NCBI RefSeq assembly: GCF_000971135.1
Contig: NZ_BBLW01000002.1
Location: forward strand, 372,001-436,000
Reading direction: 5' to 3'
Origin: Demequina phytophila
Lineage (GTDB): Bacteria; Actinomycetota; Actinomycetes; Actinomycetales; Demequinaceae
Length of the DNA stretch: 64,000 nt
The stretch's first letter is position 1, and each line of letters opens with the position of its first letter. The notes beneath the pieces were generated by a model that was given only the letters and a program-made list of their open reading frames with translations, was not told the DNA's origin and did not search any database. Below, one piece after another: positions 25,510 through 33,592 of the stretch. A program made the translations under genes and the position numbers.

Positions 25510-26511
25510 ATGGCGGTCAGCGTCAAGGAGGTCGCGGCGCTCGCGGGCGTGTCCGTCGGGACGGTGTCGAACGTCCTCAACCGGCCCGAGCACGTCAAGC
25601 CCGACACCATCCGTCGGGTCCAGGACGCGATCGACGAGCTCGGCTACGTTCCCAACAGCGCCGCCCGCCAGCTCCGCGAGGGGCGCAGCCGCTCGCTCGC
25701 CCTCGTGGTGCTCGACGTCGCCAACCCGTTCTTCACGGACGTCGCGCGCGGCGCCGAGGCTCGTGCGGCGGAGGACGGGCTCACCCTGTTCCTCGCCAAC
25801 TCCGACGACTCGACCGACCGCGAGGCGCTCCACCTCGACGTCTTCGCACAGCAGCGCGTGGGCGGCGTGCTGGTCTCGCCCGTCGGCGAGGACCTGTCCC
25901 GGCTCGAGACGATGCGCGGGCACGGCATCCCCGTCGTGCTGGTCGATCGAGAGGCGGGGGAGTCGGCCTTCTCCTCGGTGTCCGTCGACGACAAGGCGGG
26001 GGGCGCGCTCGCCGCGCGCCACCTGCTCGAGACCGGTAGGCGACACCTCGCGTTCGTGGGCGGGCCGCTGCGCATCCGTCAGGTCGCGGACCGCTTCGAG
26101 GGTGCGTCCTCGGTGGTCGCGGGCGAGCCGGACGCGACGCTGCGGCTGTTCGGCACCGACGAGATGACCCTCAACGAGGGCCGGCGCGTGGGCGAGGCGC
26201 TGGTGCCGCTCATCAAGGACGGCCGCGTCGACGGCATCGTCGCCGCGAACGACCTGCTCGCGATCGGCATCCAGCGCGCCCTCCTGTTCGCTGACGAGCC
26301 CGTCCGGATGCCCGAGGACGTCGGTCTCGTGGGCTACGACGACATCGCCTTCGCGGCATCGGCGGTGGTGCCGATCTCCTCGGTCCGCCAGCCCAGCGCG
26401 CTCATCGGGTCGACCGCAGTCGAGCTCATCCTCGAGGCCGGTGACGGTGTCGCGCCCCGTCAGGTGGTGTTCGAACCCGACCTGGTGGTGCGCGCCTCGA
26501 CCGTGGGCTGA
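25510..26511 (+). CDS. rhaR: LacI-family regulator of the rhamnose regulon
   Basis: A 333-residue repressor. The N-terminal helix-turn-helix VSVKEVAALAGVSVGTVSNVLNRPEHV is followed by the hinge and a sugar-binding core (VVLDVANPFFTDVARGAE, GVLVSPV, AANDLLAIGIQRAL, GYDDIAFAAS). The ATG has a strong GGAGGAGG site. It is divergent to rhaI with the operator TGAAACGATTCA between them. LacI proteins bind palindromes with a central CG, and all three such sites in the window stand before rhamnose genes, so the assignment is well supported, though inferred. Confidence 0.87.
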   Translation: MAVSVKEVAALAGVSVGTVSNVLNRPEHVKPDTIRRVQDAIDELGYVPNSAARQLREGRSRSLALVVLDVANPFFTDVARGAEARAAEDGLTLFLANSDDSTDREALHLDVFAQQRVGGVLVSPVGEDLSRLETMRGHGIPVVLVDREAGESAFSSVSVDDKAGGALAARHLLETGRRHLAFVGGPLRIRQVADRFEGASSVVAGEPDATLRLFGTDEMTLNEGRRVGEALVPLIKDGRVDGIVAANDLLAIGIQRALLFADEPVRMPEDVGLVGYDDIAFAASAVVPISSVRQPSALIGSTAVELILEAGDGVAPRQVVFEPDLVVRASTVG

Positions 26512-26514
26512 CCC

Positions 26515-27213
26515 TCAGTCCATGTGCGGGCCGTCGCCGTGGATCTGACGGTGCAGCCGCGCCATCCTCGAGTCGAGCTCCGCGGCCGTCGCCGCGGCCT
26601 CCCGGAGCTCCTCCGTCAGCCGCGACGGCACCGACGCGTCGTACTTGTAGTAGATCCGATGCTCGAGGCTCGCCCAGAAATCCATCGCGATGGTGCGGAA
26701 CTGCACCTCGACGGTCACCGCGGTGGTGCCGGTCGACAGGAACACGGGGATCTCGATGATCGCGTGCAGGCTCTGGTAGCCGTTGGGCTTCGGGGTCGCG
26801 ATGTAGTCCTTCACCTCGAGCACGCGGATGTCGTCCTGCCGCGTCAGCAGCTCGAACAGGCGGTAGACGTCCGTCACGAACGCGCACGTCACGCGCACGC
26901 CGGCGATGTCCGTGATGTGCGCGCGGATCGCCTCGAGATCCCGCGACAGGCCCTTGCGCGCGACCTTGTCGAGGAGGCTCTCGGGCGACTTCACCCGGCT
27001 CGACACGTGCTCGATGGGGTTGTAGTCGTGCAGCTCGAGGAACTCGTCGCGCAGGATCGACAGCTTGGTCTCGACCTCGCGCAGTCCGAACTCGTACTGC
27101 AGCAGGAACCGTTGGATGTCCTTGCGCATCACCCGCACCTGATCGGGCGACAGCGGGGCGGGGGTCGCGCGCGCCAGCGCCGTCATGCTCTCGAACGGTG
27201 TCGTGTCGGTCAT
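26515..27213 (-). CDS. Small alarmone synthetase (RelA/SpoT-domain (p)ppGpp synthase)
   Basis: A 232-residue protein with a synthetase domain only and no HD hydrolase, TGS or ACT domain. Key blocks are ITDIAGVRVTCAFVTDVYRL, DYIATPKPNGYQSLH and FRTIAMDFWASLEHRIYYK. It transfers pyrophosphate from ATP to GTP or GDP. The start at 27213 is chosen because the sequence MTDTTPFES begins there with an AGGGA site; earlier codons give non-conserved, arginine-rich sequence. It ends 3 bases from the convergent LacI gene. RelP/RelQ-type proteins are usually controlled at expression level. Confidence 0.87.
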   Translation of the reverse strand: MTDTTPFESMTALARATPAPLSPDQVRVMRKDIQRFLLQYEFGLREVETKLSILRDEFLELHDYNPIEHVSSRVKSPESLLDKVARKGLSRDLEAIRAHITDIAGVRVTCAFVTDVYRLFELLTRQDDIRVLEVKDYIATPKPNGYQSLHAIIEIPVFLSTGTTAVTVEVQFRTIAMDFWASLEHRIYYKYDASVPSRLTEELREAAATAAELDSRMARLHRQIHGDGPHMD

Positions 27214-27315
27214 CGTGTCCCTGTCGTCGGCGGCGTGGGTGAGTGCGTCCGTAGGTTCTGACGCGCGCCGGGCGCGCAGGGTTCCCGGGGACGATGCGCG
27301 CGCTAGGTTGGCGCC

Positions 27316-28473
27316 ATGACCTCCCTGATCGCCCGGTTGCCGAGGCCCGCGAGCGAGCGCGGACGCGACGCGGTCGGGGCGGCGGTGGTGGCGCTCGTGA
27401 TCCTCGCGATCACCGTCGCGGACGATGGCGCGGCCGGCCTCGTCACGTTCGAGTTCGCGGGCGCCGTGGTCGCGTGCGCGGCGCTGGCGTGGCGGAGATC
27501 GGCTGACCTGTGGGTGCTGGCGGCGGTGGGCGCCGTCTTCGTCGCGGTGAGCCTGGCGACCGGGTCCGTCGCGAACGCTCTGCTCCCTTTGCTGGTCGCC
27601 GTCTACACGGTCGCATCCCGGTCTGCGCACATCCCGGTGGCGCTCGCGATCGGCGCGCTGGCGGTGATCGGGGTGGGCGGCACGGTGGCGCTCTCCACTG
27701 GCGTCGGGCCCTCGGACTCCGTGGTGGTGTCAGGGGAGATCTGGGTGGCGCTCGCCGTGGTGATCGGCATCGCGATGAACCTCTACCGGCGCTCGCTCGC
27801 GCAGGAGCGAGAGCGGGCGCGCCAGGCGGAGGCCACCAGGGACGCGCTCGCACGCACCAAGGTGGCCGAGGAGCGCCTGCGCATCGCGCGCGAGCTTCAC
27901 GACGCCGTCGGACACCACATCGCGGTGATGAACGTGCAGGCGGGCGTCGCGGAGGCCCTGCTCGAGTCGAGCCCGGACCGCGCCGCCGAGGCGCTCGGCA
28001 GGGTGCAGGACGCCGGCGCCCGCGTGCTCGAGGAGCTGCCGGTCATGCTGAGGGTCCTGCGCCAGGGAGAGGACGAGGACAGCCACCCGGTGGCCGGGCT
28101 CGCCGCCGTCGGGGAGCTCCTGGAGCAGGCCCGCGACGCCGGTCTCGACGTGACCTACGAGCGGCGCGACCTGCACGTCGACCTGCCCGCCGCGACCGAC
28201 CACGCCGCGTACCGCATCGTCCAGGAGGCGCTCAGCAACGCGCGCCGCTACGGCACCGGGCATGCGGATGTGACGGTGACGGCGGATGCGTCGAGCCTGG
28301 TGATCGAGGTGCGCAATGCGGCGTCCGGCGCCCACGGCGAGGGATCGGGATTCGGTTTGGTGGGCATGCGCGAGCGCGCGAGCGCTGCGGGCGGGACCGT
28401 CGACGCGGTGCCCGACGGGGACGAGTTCGTGGTGAGGGCGGAGCTCCCCACCCGAGGAGGAGGTGAGCGATGA
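27316..28473 (+). CDS. Sensor histidine kinase, NarL/LiaS-like (HisKA_3)
   Basis: A 385-residue membrane kinase. The first ~155 residues hold about five hydrophobic segments and almost no extracellular domain, so it probably senses within the membrane. A coiled linker leads to the HisKA_3 box RIARELHDAVGHH with phospho-acceptor H195. A short ATPase domain follows (AAYRIVQEALSNARRYG, GSGFGLVGMRER). A -10 TAGGTT (27304-27309) only 6 bases before the ATG suggests a leaderless transcript. It overlaps its response regulator by four bases. Confidence 0.88.
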   Translation: MTSLIARLPRPASERGRDAVGAAVVALVILAITVADDGAAGLVTFEFAGAVVACAALAWRRSADLWVLAAVGAVFVAVSLATGSVANALLPLLVAVYTVASRSAHIPVALAIGALAVIGVGGTVALSTGVGPSDSVVVSGEIWVALAVVIGIAMNLYRRSLAQERERARQAEATRDALARTKVAEERLRIARELHDAVGHHIAVMNVQAGVAEALLESSPDRAAEALGRVQDAGARVLEELPVMLRVLRQGEDEDSHPVAGLAAVGELLEQARDAGLDVTYERRDLHVDLPAATDHAAYRIVQEALSNARRYGTGHADVTVTADASSLVIEVRNAASGAHGEGSGFGLVGMRERASAAGGTVDAVPDGDEFVVRAELPTRGGGER

Positions 28474-29129
28474 CGACTCGCGTGGTGGTGGTCGACGATC
28501 AGGAGCTGATCCGCGGCGGTTTCGTCGCGATCATCGGCACCGCCGACGACATCGAGGTGGTCGGCGAGGCGTCAGACGGTGAGGAGGCGCTGCGGGTGGT
28601 CAGGGAGCAGCGGCCCGACGTCGTGCTCATGGACATCCGGATGCCGGGCGTGGACGGGCTCGAGGCGACCGAGGCGATCGCCGCGGACCCGGAGCTCGCG
28701 GACGTGCGGGTCGTGGTGCTCACGACGTTCGAGGAGGAGCAGTACGTGCTGCGCGCGTTGCGGGGCGGCGCGAGCGGATTCCTGGGCAAGGGCGTCCGTC
28801 CCGCGGAGCTGCTCGGCGCGATCCGCACCATCGCCGCGGGCGACGAGCTGCTGTCCGCCGCCGCGACCCGCGCCGTGATCGCGCACGTGGCCGAGGATCG
28901 GGCCCAGCCGTCCGTCGGCGGCGAGCGGTTCCGGTACCTCACCGAGCGCGAGCGTGAGGTGGTGCTGCTGGTCGCGCAGGGCCTGAGCAACGAGGACATC
29001 GCGACGCGGCTGTTCGTCACGCCGCTGACCGCGAAGACGCATGTCAACCGCGCCATGACCAAGGTGGGCGCGCGGGACCGCGCCCAGCTCGTCGTGGCCG
29101 CGTACCAGGCGGGACTCGCGGGGGACTGA
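28470..29129 (+). CDS. LuxR/NarL-family response regulator
   Basis: A 219-residue partner of the upstream kinase. The receiver domain has acidic residues DD (9-10), phospho-acceptor D55 in VVLMDIRMPG and a lysine in FLGKG. The C-terminal GerE helix-turn-helix reads LTEREREVVLLVAQGLSNEDIATRLF. ATG start inside an ATGA overlap. The next gene, a CPBP membrane protein, is a plausible target or partner by position only. Confidence 0.92.
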   Translation: MTTRVVVVDDQELIRGGFVAIIGTADDIEVVGEASDGEEALRVVREQRPDVVLMDIRMPGVDGLEATEAIAADPELADVRVVVLTTFEEEQYVLRALRGGASGFLGKGVRPAELLGAIRTIAAGDELLSAAATRAVIAHVAEDRAQPSVGGERFRYLTEREREVVLLVAQGLSNEDIATRLFVTPLTAKTHVNRAMTKVGARDRAQLVVAAYQAGLAGD

Positions 29130-29137
29130 ACCCCCGC
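29118..29137 (+). terminator. Short hairpin over the response-regulator stop codon
   Basis: GCGGGGG pairs with CCCCCGC around ACTGAA, which contains the stop codon. An exact copy of the dispersed 10-mer (29136-29145) begins in its last two bases. Confidence 0.45.
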
Positions 29138-29241
29138 ATCGTCCCTACTGCGGACGCGGTACGCGCAAGTGTCTGCGTCTGCCAGATTCCGCGCGGGCAC
29201 GCGCACGGAAGGCTGAAGTCATCACCGATCAAGGAGATGAC

Positions 29242-30006
29242 ATGAGCGCCAACCCCGTGGCCACCACCCCCGCCGCCCCCGCGACGAAGCCTGACCTTCC
29301 GCTGTACGACGGCCCCTTCGCGGTCGACGGTCGCAGGTGGCTCGTGGTGGTCGCCGCATGCGCGGTCGCCTTCGCCCAGCTGGTCCTGCTCCCCGTGCCG
29401 GGCGGACCGGTGATCCAGCAGTGGGTGCACGCGATCCTGCTGCCCGCGATTCCGCTCGCGGCGCTCGCCTGGGCGGCGCCCCGCGGATGGACCGGCATCT
29501 TCCGCAAGGTCGGCCCGCGCCAGGTCGTCCAGATGTTCGGCTTCGGTGTCCTCAACCTCACCGTCACCTTCGGTGTCGCGATCCTCCTCAACAACCTGAT
29601 CGGCGGCAACGCGAACCCCGCCGGAGACATCCTCGGCGATGCGTCCTCCGGCGAGCGCATCCAGTTCTTCCTCGCGAGCATCCCGCAGCTGTGGGGCGAG
29701 GAGCTCATCACCATCCTGCCGCTGCTCGCGATCCTCTCGGTGCTCGTCCGCCGGTTCGGCTGGACGCGCCGCTCGGCGCTCGCCACCGCGTGGATCGGGA
29801 CGGCCGTGATGTTCGGGCTGCTGCACCTGCCCACCTACGACTGGAACATCCTGCAGTGCCTGCTCTACATCGGGCTCGCCCGGGTGTTCCTGACCCTCGC
29901 CTACGTGGTCACCCGGAACCTCTGGGTCTCGACCGGGGCGCACATCGTGAACGACTGGACCATGTTCTCCGTCCCGATGCTGCTCAGCGGCGCGGCGCTC
30001 ATCTGA
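29242..30006 (+). CDS. CPBP-family (Abi/CAAX-protease-like) membrane protein
   Basis: A 254-residue protein with about six to seven hydrophobic segments. The family's first motif is present as EE (E153, E154) in LWGEELITILPLL, but the arginine of the usual EExxxR is isoleucine here. The second motif histidine is H195 (FGLLHLPTYDWN), and the third is HIVNDW (H234). Members are intramembrane proteases or their inactive relatives; the missing arginine makes activity uncertain. A strong AAGGAG site precedes the ATG. It follows the two-component genes in the same direction. Confidence 0.78.
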   Translation: MSANPVATTPAAPATKPDLPLYDGPFAVDGRRWLVVVAACAVAFAQLVLLPVPGGPVIQQWVHAILLPAIPLAALAWAAPRGWTGIFRKVGPRQVVQMFGFGVLNLTVTFGVAILLNNLIGGNANPAGDILGDASSGERIQFFLASIPQLWGEELITILPLLAILSVLVRRFGWTRRSALATAWIGTAVMFGLLHLPTYDWNILQCLLYIGLARVFLTLAYVVTRNLWVSTGAHIVNDWTMFSVPMLLSGAALI

Positions 30007-30085
30007 CCCGTCCGCCCCACCCACGCATTCCCCCACACCACCACCGCGGCGCCATCCCTGCCGCACCCATCAAAGGAGAACGGCC

Positions 30086-31192
30086 ATGAGCCGCAGCACC
30101 ACCCGCCGGGTGATCCCCGGCATCGTCACCCTCGGACTCGCCGCAGGCGCGGTCCTGATCCCCAACGCCGCGTTCGCGGCGGACTGCGCGTCCGTCGCCG
30201 GCGGCAAGGCCCCCGCCGCGACCGCGGAGGGCGCGGTCTCCGTGGCCCCCATCGGTGTGGGAGCCGTCAATGTGTCGAACCCGACCGCGGGATCGGTCGA
30301 CCTGCTCGCCACCGTGGTCGGGTCGAACGGCGGCGTCCACACGCCGCTCATCGCGACCGTGGCGCCCGGCGAGACGACCCTCGTCGAGCTTCCCGACTTC
30401 GCCGGCTACCTCGACGACGGACTGTCCGTCGCCGAGGTCACTCTGCGGGCCATGAGCCAGGACGAGCAGGCGCTCGCCACCCTCGTCCTGCCTGCAGGCA
30501 ACACCGCCACCACGCCCGAGCCGCAGCAGCAGGTGCCGGAGACGCCGCGTCAGCTGCGTCCGGAGCTGCTGAACTTCGTGCCTGGTCAGGAGGAGCAGGT
30601 GACCCCGCCGCGTCTGGAGCAGGGCACGCCCGAGCCGCAGCAGCAGGTGCCGGAGGCGCCGCGTCAGCTGCGTCCGGAGCTGCTGAACTTCGTGCCTGGT
30701 CAGGAGGAGCAGGTGACCCCGCCGCTGCTTCCGCAGCGCACCCCGGAGGCCTCGCTCGCCGATATCGAGCGCGTGAGCGCCGAGCTCGCGCCCAAGCCCG
30801 AGCTGCGCGCTCAGGGCACGCCCGAGCCGCTCGCGGACACCTCCGCCACCGACTCCCTCTCGACCGGTTCCCAGACTCCGTCCGTCGCGGACCAGCAGAC
30901 CCCCATCCCTGCTGCCGCGACGGACGGTACCCACGTCATCGACAACGGCGTCGATGACACCACCGTGTCGGCTTCGGGGGGCGCCGACACTCCTCGGGTC
31001 GAGGCGGTCGCCGCCGACACTCCTCGGGTCGAGGCGGTCGCCGCCGACACGGCGCGCATCGGAGGGGATGCTCCCGCCGCGACCCTGTCGCACACCGGCG
31101 TCGATGGTTCCACGCTCGCCCTCGGTGGTGCGGGGCTCGGCGCGGTGATCCTCGGTGGGGCGCTCCTCGCGCTTCGTCGGGTGCGTGGCTGA
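30086..31192 (+). CDS. Surface protein with tandem repeats and an LPxTG-like sorting signal
   Basis: A 368-residue exported protein. A signal peptide covers about residues 1-31 (cleavage near AFAAD). Residues ~32-135 are a small beta-rich region with two cysteines not both obvious. A Pro/Gln/Glu-rich stalk then contains two copies of a 38-residue repeat and later two copies of TPRVEAVAAD. The end reads LSHTG, a hydrophobic segment and RRVRG, the layout of a sortase signal with Ser-His at the variable positions. No sortase gene is in the window. The function is unknown; a cell-wall-anchored stalked protein is the best description. Confidence 0.72.
   Translation: MSRSTTRRVIPGIVTLGLAAGAVLIPNAAFAADCASVAGGKAPAATAEGAVSVAPIGVGAVNVSNPTAGSVDLLATVVGSNGGVHTPLIATVAPGETTLVELPDFAGYLDDGLSVAEVTLRAMSQDEQALATLVLPAGNTATTPEPQQQVPETPRQLRPELLNFVPGQEEQVTPPRLEQGTPEPQQQVPEAPRQLRPELLNFVPGQEEQVTPPLLPQRTPEASLADIERVSAELAPKPELRAQGTPEPLADTSATDSLSTGSQTPSVADQQTPIPAAATDGTHVIDNGVDDTTVSASGGADTPRVEAVAADTPRVEAVAADTARIGGDAPAATLSHTGVDGSTLALGGAGLGAVILGGALLALRRVRG
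30511..30724 (+). repeat. 114-bp tandem repeat inside the surface protein gene
   Basis: Copy 1 is 30511-30624 and copy 2 is 30625-~30724. They differ by one base (GAGACG versus GAGGCG) over about 100 bases, indicating a recent duplication. The unit encodes 38 residues beginning TPEPQQQVPE. Confidence 0.85.
30991..31050 (+). repeat. 30-bp perfect tandem repeat inside the surface protein gene
   Basis: Two identical 30-base units (30991-31020, 31021-31050) encode TPRVEAVAAD twice, just before the sorting signal. Confidence 0.85.
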
Positions 31193-31221
31193 CCGCCACG
31201 CGATCGCGCCGCGGTGCGGCA

Positions 31222-31255
31222 CCAGCGGCCCCGGGGGAAACCCCGGGGCCGCTGG
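31222..31255 (+). terminator. Strong terminator after the surface protein
   Basis: A 15-bp perfect inverted repeat (CCAGCGGCCCCGGGG and its complement) with a GAAA tetraloop (31237-31240), 29 bases after the stop. Confidence 0.75.
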
Positions 31256-31318
31256 CCGTCCGGCCCCGTCACGGCGGCCTTCCACGCCCGACGTTCACTC
31301 ACGCGTTACCCTCGCACC

Positions 31319-32536
31319 GTGACAGACGACCGTGACGGCACCCCGGGCGGCGGCGACCAGCCGCGCCGCATGCCGCCCTCGATCCAGCCCCGCAGCGGGC
31401 AGGAGCGCCCCGGCGGGGCCCGCCCGGCCCAGCCGGTGCGCCGCGAGAGCGTCCGACCCCAGCCCGCCGCCGAGCCCTCTGCGGTCCGCCGTTCTCAGGC
31501 ACCGCAGACCCCGGCGCCGCAGGTTCAGCCGCGCCCCGCATCGTCCCCAGGGGACACCCCGGGCCAGGCGCCGGTCGCGACGGCCACGCCTCCCAAGAGG
31601 CGCAAGAAGCGCCATCCGATCCGCAACACCATCCTCGCGCTGCTGGGCATCCTCGCGATCGCGCTCACCGTGTTCTACTTCTGGGTCGACTCGAAGATCA
31701 ACCACGTCGACGCGCTCAGCGGCGCCGCGGGCACGCCGGGATTCACGGTGCTCATCGTCGGGTCGGACTCGCGCGAGGGCTGGGACGACGACGGCACCGA
31801 GGGAGCGCGGACCGACACCATCATGGTGCTGCACAAGCCCGAGTCGGGTCCCACAGCGCTCATCTCGATCCCGCGCGACTCCTACGTCGAGATCCCCGGG
31901 TACGGCGCGAACAAGATCAACGCGTCGTTCTCGTTCGGCGGGCCGCAGCTGCTGGTCGAGACCGTCGAGGGCGTCACCAACCTCACCATCGACCGGTACC
32001 TGGAGGTCGGATTCACCGGCGTCGGGGAGATCGTCGACGCGCTGGGCGGCGTGCGCCTCTGCTACGACCACGACGTCGACGACAAGCTCAGCCGCCTCAA
32101 GTGGAAGGCCGGCTGCCACAAGGCCGACGGGCAGAAGGCCCTTGCGTTCTCCCGGATGCGGTACAGCGACCCGCTGGGCGACATCGGGCGCACGCAGCGC
32201 CAGCAGCAGGTGGTCGGAGCGGTGGCTGACGAGATCATGAGCCCCGCGACCATCCTGAACCCGTTCACGCTGGTGCCGGTGGTCGACGCGGGCCTCGGGG
32301 CGTTCCGCGTGGATGAGGAGGCCGGGCCGTTCGACCTCGCGCAGGTGGCGCTCGCCTTCCGCTCGGCGCTCGGGGGCGAGGCCGTGACCGGCACGCCGCC
32401 GATCGCGTCGATGGGCTACTCGGTGGCGGGCGTCGGCTCGACGGTCCTGCTCGATCCCGAGCAGGAGGACAAGTTCTGGAAGAAGATCGCCAACGGCACG
32501 TTCAAGCCTGGAGCGGAGGTGGGTGGCGTCGGCTAG
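31319..32536 (+). CDS. LytR-CpsA-Psr family cell-wall glycopolymer ligase
   Basis: A 405-residue membrane-anchored enzyme. A ~95-residue Pro/Arg-rich cytoplasmic tail precedes one transmembrane segment (about 100-122). The LCP domain follows: TVLIVGSDSREGW, ARTDTIMVLH, ISIPRDSYVEIPGYG, KINASFSFGG and the arginines of FSRMRYSDPLGDIGRTQRQQ. It transfers lipid-linked glycopolymers to peptidoglycan. The GTG start has no ribosome site; a -10 TACCCT (31307-31312) 6 bases upstream suggests a leaderless transcript. Confidence 0.88.
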   Translation: MTDDRDGTPGGGDQPRRMPPSIQPRSGQERPGGARPAQPVRRESVRPQPAAEPSAVRRSQAPQTPAPQVQPRPASSPGDTPGQAPVATATPPKRRKKRHPIRNTILALLGILAIALTVFYFWVDSKINHVDALSGAAGTPGFTVLIVGSDSREGWDDDGTEGARTDTIMVLHKPESGPTALISIPRDSYVEIPGYGANKINASFSFGGPQLLVETVEGVTNLTIDRYLEVGFTGVGEIVDALGGVRLCYDHDVDDKLSRLKWKAGCHKADGQKALAFSRMRYSDPLGDIGRTQRQQQVVGAVADEIMSPATILNPFTLVPVVDAGLGAFRVDEEAGPFDLAQVALAFRSALGGEAVTGTPPIASMGYSVAGVGSTVLLDPEQEDKFWKKIANGTFKPGAEVGGVG

Positions 32537-32542
32537 GTCCGC

Positions 32543-33436
32543 TCAGTCGACGTTGCGGGTGGGCCGCGTGGCCTGCGCGCCCCAGCGGATGCCTCGCGTG
32601 ACCAGCCCGGCGGCGACCGGTCCGAACGTCCGGCTGGCCCACCGATCGCGACCGAGCGCCGCGCGGGCCCAGTCCGGCAGCAGCGCCACGGCGCCGGACG
32701 CCAGCATCCCGTAGGGCAGCGCCATCGCGCGCGACACGGGCGGCTCGCGGAGCAGGAACGCCGCGGCGTCGAGCGCGGCCTCCGTCGCCTCGAGCTCGGG
32801 CCGGTACTCATCGATCGCGAGGCGCAGGTCCGCGACTGTCTCGGGCAGGGGCGCGGCACCGAGCCGCGCGCCCACGGTCGCCGCCTGTGCCACGTACTCG
32901 TCGCAGGCGGCGGGGGACAGGGGCCGCGCGCCGTAGCGCAGGTGCGCCGCGAGGAACGAGTCGACCTCCGCGACATGCACCCAGCGCAGGAGGTGCGGGT
33001 CGCTCGCGCGGTACTCGCGCCCGTCCGGCGCGCGACCGCGGACCCGCTCGTGCACCGCGCGGATCCGGTCCACGGTGTCCTGCGCGTCCTCGACGGTCCC
33101 GAACGTGGTGAAGGCCAGGAAGGTGGCCGTCCGCGTGAGGCGCCCCCACGGGTCGCCTCGGTAGCCCGAATGCCCCGCCACCCCCGCCATCGCGAGGGGG
33201 TGGAGCGACTGCAGCAGCAGCGCACGGATCCCGCCGACGTACATCGACGCGTCGCCGTGCACCACCCTGATCGCGCTGCCCGGCGGGAACCATCGGGGCC
33301 CTGGCGTCTCGTGGACGCGCGCCCGCACGGCGGGGCCGTCGGGCCCTCCGACCTTGGCGAACAGCGCGGCGCCCATGCGCGCTCGCACGCGCTCGACGGG
33401 GTTCGCGCGATGCGCGGGATTCGCCGGAGCCGACAT
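32543..33436 (-). CDS. DUF2236 (MpaB/rubber-oxygenase-like) protein
   Basis: A 297-residue, mostly helical protein with the DUF2236 pattern: AIRVVHGDASMYVGGIRALLLQSLHPLAMAGVAGHS, FGTVEDAQDTVDRIRAVHERVRG, and LRWVHVAEVDSFL. The conserved histidines and arginines of this family bind haem b in characterised oxygenases. No signal peptide is present. A -10 GATACT lies 6 bases before the ATG, again a leaderless arrangement. Substrate unknown. Confidence 0.82.
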   Translation of the reverse strand: MSAPANPAHRANPVERVRARMGAALFAKVGGPDGPAVRARVHETPGPRWFPPGSAIRVVHGDASMYVGGIRALLLQSLHPLAMAGVAGHSGYRGDPWGRLTRTATFLAFTTFGTVEDAQDTVDRIRAVHERVRGRAPDGREYRASDPHLLRWVHVAEVDSFLAAHLRYGARPLSPAACDEYVAQAATVGARLGAAPLPETVADLRLAIDEYRPELEATEAALDAAAFLLREPPVSRAMALPYGMLASGAVALLPDWARAALGRDRWASRTFGPVAAGLVTRGIRWGAQATRPTRNVD

Positions 33437-33592
33437 GCCGCCAGTATCGCCCGCTCCGGCGGGACCGTGCGCCGGCCAGGTTAGGATGGCGCGCCGGTCT
33501 CACTCCGTGGTGAGCAGCACGCGTGGGCGGCATTCGACCCCGCCCTGCCGGCCGCCGACGAGTACCGTCCCTGGTAAGGAGGATCCGACCGG

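Noticed and set aside
30511-31050. Repeats considered as a CRISPR array or mobile element.
   Set aside because: Both units are multiples of three, in frame, and encode protein repeats of a surface stalk.
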